Positions 23,387-30,653 of a stretch of 34,729 nt of DNA are shown in pieces. Position numbers and translations under genes: made by a program. The DNA is from Oscillatoriaceae cyanobacterium M33_DOE_052. GTDB lineage: Bacteria > Cyanobacteriota > Cyanobacteriia > Cyanobacteriales > Laspinemataceae. Positions within the stretch are counted from its first letter, which is position 1. Every line of letters begins with the position of its first letter. Where the stretch lies: positions 1 to 34,729 of the forward strand of contig DVDU01000171.1 in the NCBI GenBank assembly GCA_015296065.1. The letters are read 5' to 3'. The notes beneath the pieces were generated by a model. The model searched no databases, was not told the origin of the DNA, and was given only the letters and a program-made list of their open reading frames with translations.

Positions 23387-24280
23387 CTACATTCCATTTC
23401 TTTTATCCATCATGTCGGCGAGGAGGGCAAACATCCCCAATTGGGTGGAGGCGACGAGTAAAATCAGGGTGCGCTCGGTTAAGTCTTGGCGGATAAAAAT
23501 ATCCTGAAATAGGGTAATTAGAAAACCAATAAAAAATAACCCAGCTACGGGCAGAAAAACTCGCATTGGGGCAAAGTAAACCCCCGTGCGCAGGATGATT
23601 TGGATGAAGCGGAGGGTATCGCGAATGGGTTTGATTTTGCTTTTACCGATGCGGGCGTGATAATCTATGGGGTGATAATAGACAGTATAATAGTTGGTGA
23701 GCAATGCGATAGTGATGGTGGTGGTGAAGCTGAAATTATCGGGGAGAATATTCAGAAATCGCTGGACTGTGACTTTTCTAAACACGCGGAGCCCGCTGTT
23801 TAAATCGGGGATAGAAGATTTGGCAACCCATTCGGCGAAGCGAACGAGAAACCATTTGGGAATTTTGCGGATGGTGGGATAGGTGACATTATCGCCGATG
23901 CGAGCCCCTACTACCATATCGGCGGTTTTGGCGAGGGAGACGAGGTGGGGGATGTAGTGGTTGGGGTAAGTGCGATCGCCATCGGTAATCACAATCAAGG
24001 GATACTTAGCGTGACGAATGCCAGTTTTCAGAGCTGCACCATATCCTAAATTGCGCCGGTGTTCGATGAGCCGAATATTTGAGGAATTTCTGAGGATTTC
24101 CCCAGTTTTATCTGTAGAACCATCATTAACTATGATAATCTCATACTGGCACCCCGCCCCTGCCAGAGTTTCCTGGAGGTCTTCCACCGTAGCAGCAATG
24201 CTCAATTCCTCATTATAAGCGGGGATAACCACAGAGAAAGGATAGTCACCCTCATCACTTTGCCCAATTTCCTGCATCAT
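23387..24280 (-). CDS. GT2 family glycosyltransferase, polyprenyl-phosphate type
   Basis: The protein has 297 residues. The GT-A domain has FSVVIPAYNEELSI, IIIVNDGSTDKTGEI, NLGYGAALKTGI and ITDGDRTYPNHYIP, the pattern of DPM1/GtrB-like enzymes that move a sugar from a nucleotide donor onto polyprenyl phosphate. LNSGLRVFRK is another family block. Two C-terminal helices (VFLPVAGLFFIGFLITLF, LILLVASTQLGMFALLA) anchor it in the membrane. AGGA lies seven bases before the ATG. It is divergent from the GT-C-like pair with only 20 bp between, suggesting a shared function: it could make the lipid-linked sugar they use. The sugar is unknown. Confidence 0.93.
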   Translation of the reverse strand: MMQEIGQSDEGDYPFSVVIPAYNEELSIAATVEDLQETLAGAGCQYEIIIVNDGSTDKTGEILRNSSNIRLIEHRRNLGYGAALKTGIRHAKYPLIVITDGDRTYPNHYIPHLVSLAKTADMVVGARIGDNVTYPTIRKIPKWFLVRFAEWVAKSSIPDLNSGLRVFRKVTVQRFLNILPDNFSFTTTITIALLTNYYTVYYHPIDYHARIGKSKIKPIRDTLRFIQIILRTGVYFAPMRVFLPVAGLFFIGFLITLFQDIFIRQDLTERTLILLVASTQLGMFALLADMMDKRNGM

Positions 24281-24300
24281 ATCGCCATCCTAAACAATTT

Positions 24301-26082
24301 GTGAACCATCCCTCCCCATCTCCCCGTCTCCCTCTTGCCCGCCTGTGGTTTGTCCTCAGCTTGACTTTTGCTGCTTTATATGCTTTGCTGGCAATGGTGC
24401 GGGCATTCAGCGCTGATTACGTCATCCAAGATGATGCCAGACAGCATGTATTTTGGATGCAGCGATTTACCGACCCAGAGTTATTCCCCGGCGACTTAAT
24501 TGCTGATTATTTTCAATCCGTAGCTCCCCAGGGATACGCCGGACTATATCATATCTTGGCGCCGGTTATCAATCCCATATTGCTGCATAAGTTGCTACCT
24601 TTAGTGCTAGCGATCGTCACAGCAGGGTATTGCTTCGGTGTCTGCTTATCCTTATTTGAAGTGCCATTTGCCGGTTTTGCCGGGTCATTGTTGCTACAGC
24701 AATGTTTATGGATCCAGGATGGCTTAATTTCCGCTACACCAAAAGCATTTATTTATCCCCTGCTTTTGGCAGTTCTGTATCATCTGCTAAAAAAAGAAGT
24801 CTTGGCTACAGGCTTGGCAGTAACACTTTTGGGAATATTTTATCCCCAAGGGGTGCTGATTTGTAGTGGGGTGTTTTTGCTGCAGTTGTTCTGGTCCCCC
24901 CGTCTCCCCGTCTCCCCGTCTCCCCGGTCGGTGAGCGAAGCCGAACCGCGTCTCCCCGTCTCCCCATCTCCCCGGTTGGTGAGCGAAGCCGAACCGCGTC
25001 TCCCCGTCTCCCCGTCTCCCCGTCTCCCCGTCTCCCCGTCTCCCCTAGTGGGACTGGTGGCGGGGATATTGGTGTTGCTGCCTTATGCTTTGTCGGCTTC
25101 TGACTTTGGTCCGGCGATCGCCGCTGACGCCGCCAAGCTGATGCCGGAATTTTTGCCGGGAGGACGTTCTGCCTTTTTCGGCGAGGACCCGTGGCGGTTT
25201 TGGTTCAGCAGTCGCGGCGGTGTTCGTCTCTCACTAGAACCCCCCTTAATGGCTTTGGGGTTATTACTCCCATTGCTGCTAAAATTTCCAGGGCGTTTTC
25301 CCCTTGCCCAAAAAATTCACCGGGATATTGCCATATTATCCCATCTGATTATATCATCACTAGCTCTATTTTTTACAGCTCATCTGCTATTATTTAAATT
25401 GCACCTGCCCAGTCGCTACACTCAGCATAGTTTGCGGATTGTGGTGGCGATAGCTGCGGGCATTTCCCTGGCTCTAATTATCGATGCCCTATTCGCCGCT
25501 ATGCAAACTATTGGTGGAGGGAAACGTAAGCTCTGGCTGTGGCCAATACCGGCATTATTGGTAATAGTTTTAATTTTCTATCCGGCCACGGTGAAAAATT
25601 TCCCTTGGACGGGGTACACTATAGGTCAGTTTCCGGCACTTTATCAATTTTTGCAACAACAGCCAAAAGATATTACGATCGCTTCCCTATCGGAAGAGGC
25701 GAATAACCTGCCGTCTTTTGCAGGCCGATCGATATTGGTCGGTCGGGAATACGCCATCCCCTATCATACAGGATATTACAACCAATTTCGCCAGCGGGTG
25801 CTAGATTTAATCACCGCCCAGTATAGCCCCGATATCGCCCCGGTGCAGGAGGTAATCAAGAAATATGGGATAGACTTGTGGCTAGTAGATGGGGGAGCAT
25901 TTGCTCCTGGGTATCTAGGGGGAAACTCCTGGTTGATGCAGTACCCAGAGACTAAGGAGGCGAAAGACCGCCTGAAAGCCAACCAGCTCCCCGCCATCAC
26001 CCAATATCTCCCCCGCTGCACAATTTTCCAGACAAATGATATTTTTATCCTATCCGCACCCTGTATCCTAGAAGGAGAATGA
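24301..26082 (+). CDS. Large polytopic membrane protein, GT-C-like
   Basis: The 593 residues start at a GTG; the next in-frame ATG is codon 31 (MVRAFSADYV). About ten hydrophobic helices are seen, then a soluble C-terminal part (about 440-593, ITIASLSEEANNLPSFAGRS, YGIDLWLVDGGAF). The first extracytoplasmic loop has YVIQDDARQHVFW, an acidic pair placed like the catalytic Asp of GT-C glycosyltransferases, so a lipid-linked-sugar transferase is possible but not proven. Residues about 199-248 are an in-frame translated repeat (PRLPVSPSP and VSEAEP units) between two helices. The N-terminal NHPSPSPRLP also comes from the repeat unit. Its stop overlaps the next start (ATGA). Confidence 0.8.
   Translation: MNHPSPSPRLPLARLWFVLSLTFAALYALLAMVRAFSADYVIQDDARQHVFWMQRFTDPELFPGDLIADYFQSVAPQGYAGLYHILAPVINPILLHKLLPLVLAIVTAGYCFGVCLSLFEVPFAGFAGSLLLQQCLWIQDGLISATPKAFIYPLLLAVLYHLLKKEVLATGLAVTLLGIFYPQGVLICSGVFLLQLFWSPRLPVSPSPRSVSEAEPRLPVSPSPRLVSEAEPRLPVSPSPRLPVSPSPLVGLVAGILVLLPYALSASDFGPAIAADAAKLMPEFLPGGRSAFFGEDPWRFWFSSRGGVRLSLEPPLMALGLLLPLLLKFPGRFPLAQKIHRDIAILSHLIISSLALFFTAHLLLFKLHLPSRYTQHSLRIVVAIAAGISLALIIDALFAAMQTIGGGKRKLWLWPIPALLVIVLIFYPATVKNFPWTGYTIGQFPALYQFLQQQPKDITIASLSEEANNLPSFAGRSILVGREYAIPYHTGYYNQFRQRVLDLITAQYSPDIAPVQEVIKKYGIDLWLVDGGAFAPGYLGGNSWLMQYPETKEAKDRLKANQLPAITQYLPRCTIFQTNDIFILSAPCILEGE
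24896..25046. repeat. Minisatellite translated in frame inside membrane protein gene
   Basis: CGTCTCCC octamers, about a dozen in all, are interrupted twice by GGTGAGCGAAGCCGAACCGC (near 24930 and 24979). Three octamers equal 24 bp and give the eight residues RLPVSPSP. The interruption gives VSEAEP. The whole block is about 150 bp and keeps the reading frame. Confidence 0.92.
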
Positions 26083-27824
26083 GGGAAGTTTTAAGAGGGC
26101 TAAAGCCCTACTACGAACCTTTGATGATTAACTATATGAAAAACCCCCCAAAATATCATTTTCAGTGGTGGCACGCCGTCATTGTTGTGGTTCTAGCTCT
26201 AGGTATATTCTTTCGCTTCGCCAATATCGACAAAAAAATCTACTGGATCGATGAAGTTCACACCACCCTGAGAGCCGCTGGATACAAAAAACTGGAATTT
26301 GTGGAAAATGCCCCAGCGGGGAGAATCTTAACCATAGAAGAATTACAGCAATTTCAACGCCTCAGTCCTGAAAGAGGTTGGGGAGATACTATTACCGCTT
26401 TAGCGGGAAACGCCGAACATACCCCCCTGTATTATCTCCTCACCCGGTTATGGATGGAGTGGTTTGGTAGTGCCCCCGCCGTCACCAGAAGTTTAGCCGC
26501 CTTACTCAGCTTGTTAGTCTTTCCCAGCCTCTACTGGTTGTGTTGGGAATTATTTCGCTCCCCTCCTGTGGCATGGATAAGTATCGCATTAGTGGCTGTT
26601 TCTCCTTTGCATGTACTTTACGCCCAAGAAGCGAGACAATACAGCCTATTAGCTGCCGAAACCTTGCTTTCTAGTGCAGCTCTGCTGCGAGCTTTGCGGT
26701 TGCAAATGGAGCTGATGCTTTTATTTTACAATGTGCCGATCGTCCGCAGTTGGGTGATGAAAACAAAAAGCATTTCTTCAAGCAAATTTTACCTCAAAAC
26801 TTGGGGCGTTTATGCGCTGACTGTTGCTTTAATGCTTTATACCCACTTGCTCGGTATTTTAGTAGTTTTCAGCCACGGACTGTATCTGGCCATCAATTAC
26901 CGATTTACTCGGCCATTTAAAAACTATATAATTGCCGCTTGGGCAGGGGTGGTATCCCTGTTTCCTTGGATAGTGCTTTATTTCCTCAATTCCAGCAAAA
27001 TTGGGGGCTGGATAGCCAGGGATATCCCCCAGTGGAATCTAATTAAACGCTGGTTTATTGGTTTAAACGCTGTATTTTTAGATGTGCAGGTGGGATACCC
27101 ACAACAATTATTTGATGTGGAAAGCGGTTTAGATTTACCTTTAAATCCGCGTCATCTGCTATTATACACGATTCCATTAATTGTGATGTTGGTGGCATAT
27201 GCGATTTATTTTTTATGCCAGGAAACATCTAAACGAGTTTGGGTGTTTGTGGTGACATTAATTGCAGGCAGTGGGTTGGCTTTAATGCTGCCAGACCTCA
27301 TCTCTGGGGGACAACGATCGGGCATTGCCCGCTATCTCATCCCCAGCTACCTAGGCATCCAAATTGCTGTTGCTTATCTATTCACAGCTCGCACCATCTG
27401 GAACACCACCAGCCACAGACAAAAAACCCTATGGCAGATTATCTTTGCCGCCGTTCTCACCAGCGGTATCGTCTCCTGCGCCGTCAGTGGGCAAGCGGAA
27501 ACCTGGTGGCATAAATACAGTTGCTATTATGACCCAGAAGTAGCCGCGATTATCAACCAAAGCCCAACCCCCCTGGTGATTAGTAGCCGTGAGCGGGTGA
27601 GCCGCCTCATGTCTTTGAGCTACAAGCTGAAACCCGAAACGAAACTACTCTTAGTAGAAGGTACAGACTTCCCCTCAATTCCTGATAATTTCCGTGAGGT
27701 TTTTTTATTCCGTCCCTCGGGCGAACTCTACACCAGCATCGAGCAAAATCAATCCTACCAACCGATTCCCCTGCACCCCAGAGGTCATATTTGGCGATTA
27801 GAGTTCAGAAACCGGGGTTCTTAG
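26079..27824 (+). CDS. GT39/ArnT-like membrane glycosyltransferase
   Basis: The product has up to 581 residues from an ATG overlapping the previous stop (GAATGAGG). The first 15 codons cover a dispersed repeat (AGGGCTAAAGCCCT at 26096-26109), so ATG 26124 or 26136 may be the real start. GT-C features: first helix VIVVVLALGIFFRF, then YWIDEVHT with Asp58-Glu59 in the first outer loop, the usual catalytic acidic pair. The block HTPLYYLLTRLWMEWFG and VAVSPLHVLYAQEARQYSLL is typical of bacterial PMT_2/ArnT-like families. A soluble C-terminal domain follows. It probably transfers a sugar from polyprenyl phosphate. The last codons and TAG lie in a repeat (GAAACCGGGGTTCTTAG). Confidence 0.88.
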   Translation: MREVLRGLKPYYEPLMINYMKNPPKYHFQWWHAVIVVVLALGIFFRFANIDKKIYWIDEVHTTLRAAGYKKLEFVENAPAGRILTIEELQQFQRLSPERGWGDTITALAGNAEHTPLYYLLTRLWMEWFGSAPAVTRSLAALLSLLVFPSLYWLCWELFRSPPVAWISIALVAVSPLHVLYAQEARQYSLLAAETLLSSAALLRALRLQMELMLLFYNVPIVRSWVMKTKSISSSKFYLKTWGVYALTVALMLYTHLLGILVVFSHGLYLAINYRFTRPFKNYIIAAWAGVVSLFPWIVLYFLNSSKIGGWIARDIPQWNLIKRWFIGLNAVFLDVQVGYPQQLFDVESGLDLPLNPRHLLLYTIPLIVMLVAYAIYFLCQETSKRVWVFVVTLIAGSGLALMLPDLISGGQRSGIARYLIPSYLGIQIAVAYLFTARTIWNTTSHRQKTLWQIIFAAVLTSGIVSCAVSGQAETWWHKYSCYYDPEVAAIINQSPTPLVISSRERVSRLMSLSYKLKPETKLLLVEGTDFPSIPDNFREVFLFRPSGELYTSIEQNQSYQPIPLHPRGHIWRLEFRNRGS

Positions 27825-28140
27825 CCATAACCTTGGATTTTATATTCAAATTTACCGTGGTGGGGGGCACGGCGTCATTAAAATTGTTTGTGAAACCGAA
27901 ATATTACCCATGCCGTGCCCCTACAATGTATAATTTTCCCACAAATCACCCCAAATTAATCACCCGTAGGGGCACGGCATCGTTAAGGTAACGCAAAAAA
28001 CGAGAAATATCAATCACGCCGTGCCCACCCAAACCGAAAATTTCGCCGGGGGGTTCCAGAAACCGGGTTTCTTGTAGGGGCGATTCGCGAATCGCCCCTA
28101 CAAGGTTTGATGCAAAGGTTATCGCAGAAACCCGGTTTCT
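27807..28140. repeat. Cluster of nested palindromic repeats
   Basis: This 330-bp stretch between convergent genes has no gene. In order it holds: AGAAACCGGGGTTCTT (27807-27822); an inverted pair GTGGGGGGCACGGCGTC...CATGCCGTGCCCCTAC (about 27859-27925); GTAGGGGCACGGCATCG...CACGCCGTGCCCAC (about 27966-28027); and AGAAACCGGGTTTCT (28058-28072) paired with AGAAACCCGGTTTCT (28126-28140), enclosing a perfect 28-bp palindrome at 28074-28101. Several element types have inserted into or next to each other. Confidence 0.9.
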
Positions 28141-28152
28141 TGGTTATCCCGG

Positions 28153-30615
28153 TTAAAGCCAATTGCCGACTAACACAAATGGCGCCCAAAAGAAAGGATG
28201 ATTAAAGCGACGTTGACCCTGTAATAAAGACAACTGGGCTTGACGTAGAGCCTCCGCCTTGGTGACACCAAGGGCTAATTGCCGGTAAAACTCTACCATC
28301 AGCATGGCAGTGGCTTGGTCTTGCACTGACCAGAGAGTGGCCAAGGTACTGCGGGCTCCCGAACGAACCGCTACCCCCGCCAGTCCTAAAGCGGCGCGGT
28401 TATCCCCAGCGGCGGTTTGACAGGCGCTAAACACTAACAGCTCGATCGGGGCGCGATCGCCTTCACTACCCCGCAATAACTCATCCAATTCCGTCACATT
28501 AATTCGCCCATCCCAAGTCAGAATAAACGTATCTTCGGCTTTAGAGCTAAATTGCCCGTGAGTTGCTAGATGAACCACCGGAAAAGGCGTTTTTTCTAAA
28601 GAAGATTTCAGCCCCGCCTTAGTGAAATCTTGATTAAGAATCGTCGAGGTAGGAATTTCCGACTGGATTTCGGCAATTTCAAATTCCACCGCAGGTAAAG
28701 CCACAAAACCATCCCGCGCTTGGCTGAGTCCCCCAGTGAGAGCCCGCAGGGTTTTAGTGGCGATGGGTTTGGGGTCAAGCAGTTGCAAACCCGGAGTTAG
28801 AGCAATGCTGTATTTTTCTATTAAATATTGGGTGCCATCGTGAATCACTGACAAGGGAACATTGCGGAAAAACCCATCAGGAACAAAAACCAAAGTTTCA
28901 ATTTTGCTCGCTTCTAATTGCGGGAGCGCGGGACGGATTAACCAATCATAAACTTGCTGGGAAATGCGCAAGCGCTGCTGGTTAGAAGCCAGGGGAGTGA
29001 GAGACTGCTGCAACTGCAATAAAGTTTGCTCTACCTGGTTGGCTGGGATAGTAGTAGCGTAATGCTGCAAAGGTTGTCCTGGTAAAGAGAGAATGACCTC
29101 TAACCGGTCTGGCAAGATAATCGGATAAATTACAGCAGCGTGGGGGTCGATTTGGTCAACTTGTACCGCTTGGGTATTTAAACAAGCGTCGCGGAAAAAG
29201 TTATCTAATTCCGCCAGTTGTAGGGATTCGATCGCTCTTCGCGCCGCTTGCAAATTTTCCTGACTCACTCCCTTACCATCACCAGGAGGTTGTAACAGTA
29301 AAGAAACAAACTGGCGATACACTGGCTCCACCGTATCGCGAAAAGAAAACTGCACATCAGAACTAATCGCCACCAAATCACTGCGCAGCGATTGAATCGT
29401 AGTCGTAGCCTCAGTATAAGCGGAAATTGCCGCAGATAGATTGCCTTGTGCCTGCAGCAATCGCCCCAACTGCCAAGAAGCCCGATAAACAATATCTGCC
29501 GCTCCAATTCCCTGCGCCTTAGCCAGAGCTTGCTCAGTCAATTTTTGCCCAGGGACAAATTGCCCTTTTTGCTCATATAATTTACCCAAATTAACCAAAG
29601 CGTGAGCTTCTCCTTGCACATCGCCGATACTTTGTGCTTCCGTCACCGCCGCCGCCAACTGCTGGGCAGCGTTTTGGACAAATTCAGTTTCTGACAGTCC
29701 TAGTAATGCCAAACTATCGGCAAAATTAATCCGCCCATAAACCCGCCCCCGACGAATGGGCAATTGATTGATTTGTTCCTCAATTGGTGCTAACATCGCC
29801 GCCGCTGTATCTAACTGTTGAGTGGCTACCAACAAACTTAATTCATTCAGCCCAGCTTGCACTTTGAGGACAGAATTAGCCTCGGCTGTAGCAGCGGCTT
29901 GCTGGTAGTATTTCTGCGCCGTTGCTCCATCGCCTTGCACTCGCGCCAAATTCCCCAAAACTAGATTAATTTCGCTGAGCTTGGGATTGACTCCCCTCTC
30001 CCGTCCTGGGAGAGGGGTTTGGGGTGAGGGAGCCGCTACACCCAAATTTTCGGCTAATTCTAAACTGCGCTGCAATACTGCTTGCGCCTGCTTCAGGTCT
30101 CCCACTTGTTGCAGGGCTTTACCCAAAGCTAAAAATGCCGTAATTTCTAAATCTGCCGCTTCCCTACTATTATCAAGATTGGTGATATTCTGCTCTTCCA
30201 CTAACTGATTTAATAGGGAAATTGACCGCCGATAAAAACCCTGGGTTTGCAGGGCTTCTGCCTGGTTGAGTTGCGCCCCCCATACTCCCAACTGCCAACC
30301 TTCTTGTTTATATGCTGCTTCTGCCTGTAGCCACAATTCTAAAGCTGCAGGAGCATTTCCTTTTTGGAATTCTTCCCGCCCTCTGGCTAAGAGTTCTGCA
30401 CCATTTGTCCTTTGTGCTTGGCTTCGACTTCGCTCAGCCGAACGGTCATTTGTTCTTTGTCCTTGGTCATTTGTCGTTTGTCCTTGGTCAAGGGACAAGG
30501 GACAAGGGACAAGGGACAAGTGACAAGTGACCAATCGCGCTTTGACGGGTGAGGCAAAAATGAAAATAGTAATTACGGCCAAACTTAAGGAAATTTTCTG
30601 ATTAAATTTTGTCAC
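28153..30615 (-). CDS. Secreted TPR - CHAT domain protein
   Basis: The 820 residues start at a GTG with GGAG about nine bases upstream. A signal peptide covers 1-26 (SLAVITIFIFASPVKA), so it is exported. Residues about 27-70 are encoded by dispersed repeats. TPR-type helices cover about 75-440 (ALELWLQAEAAYKQEG, AHALVNLGKLYEQKGQF). The C-terminal CHAT domain (about 560-820) is a caspase-like protease fold with the dyad His686 in HLATHGQF and Cys732 in VFSACQTAAG, plus GVAVRSGARSTLATLWSV. Both catalytic residues are present, so it could be an active peptidase; substrates are unknown. A further repeat-like insertion encodes SPQTPLPGRERGVNPK (about 29990-30030). Confidence 0.93.
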   Translation of the reverse strand: MTKFNQKISLSLAVITIFIFASPVKARLVTCHLSLVPCPLSLDQGQTTNDQGQRTNDRSAERSRSQAQRTNGAELLARGREEFQKGNAPAALELWLQAEAAYKQEGWQLGVWGAQLNQAEALQTQGFYRRSISLLNQLVEEQNITNLDNSREAADLEITAFLALGKALQQVGDLKQAQAVLQRSLELAENLGVAAPSPQTPLPGRERGVNPKLSEINLVLGNLARVQGDGATAQKYYQQAAATAEANSVLKVQAGLNELSLLVATQQLDTAAAMLAPIEEQINQLPIRRGRVYGRINFADSLALLGLSETEFVQNAAQQLAAAVTEAQSIGDVQGEAHALVNLGKLYEQKGQFVPGQKLTEQALAKAQGIGAADIVYRASWQLGRLLQAQGNLSAAISAYTEATTTIQSLRSDLVAISSDVQFSFRDTVEPVYRQFVSLLLQPPGDGKGVSQENLQAARRAIESLQLAELDNFFRDACLNTQAVQVDQIDPHAAVIYPIILPDRLEVILSLPGQPLQHYATTIPANQVEQTLLQLQQSLTPLASNQQRLRISQQVYDWLIRPALPQLEASKIETLVFVPDGFFRNVPLSVIHDGTQYLIEKYSIALTPGLQLLDPKPIATKTLRALTGGLSQARDGFVALPAVEFEIAEIQSEIPTSTILNQDFTKAGLKSSLEKTPFPVVHLATHGQFSSKAEDTFILTWDGRINVTELDELLRGSEGDRAPIELLVFSACQTAAGDNRAALGLAGVAVRSGARSTLATLWSVQDQATAMLMVEFYRQLALGVTKAEALRQAQLSLLQGQRRFNHPFFWAPFVLVGNWL
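29988..30030. repeat. In-frame dispersed repeat in TPR-CHAT gene
   Basis: CTCCCCTCTCCCGTCCTGGG...GAGAGGGGTTTGGGGTGAGG is a foldback sequence typical of intergenic repeats in cyanobacteria. Here it is read in frame as a Pro/Arg-rich spacer between two TPR helices. Confidence 0.65.
30410..30535. repeat. Heptamer and GGCTTCGACTTCGCTCAGCC-type repeats inside TPR-CHAT gene
   Basis: The stretch contains TTTGTCC/TTGGTCA and AAGGGACAAGGGACAAGGGA heptamers that fold back on each other, plus GGCTTCGACTTCGCTCAGCC (about 30420-30440), a dispersed element related to the one at 24930. All are read in frame as residues about 27-70. Confidence 0.9.
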
Positions 30616-30653
30616 TGTGGCTACTCCGAGGGTAATCTAAAATTAGAGAAAAT

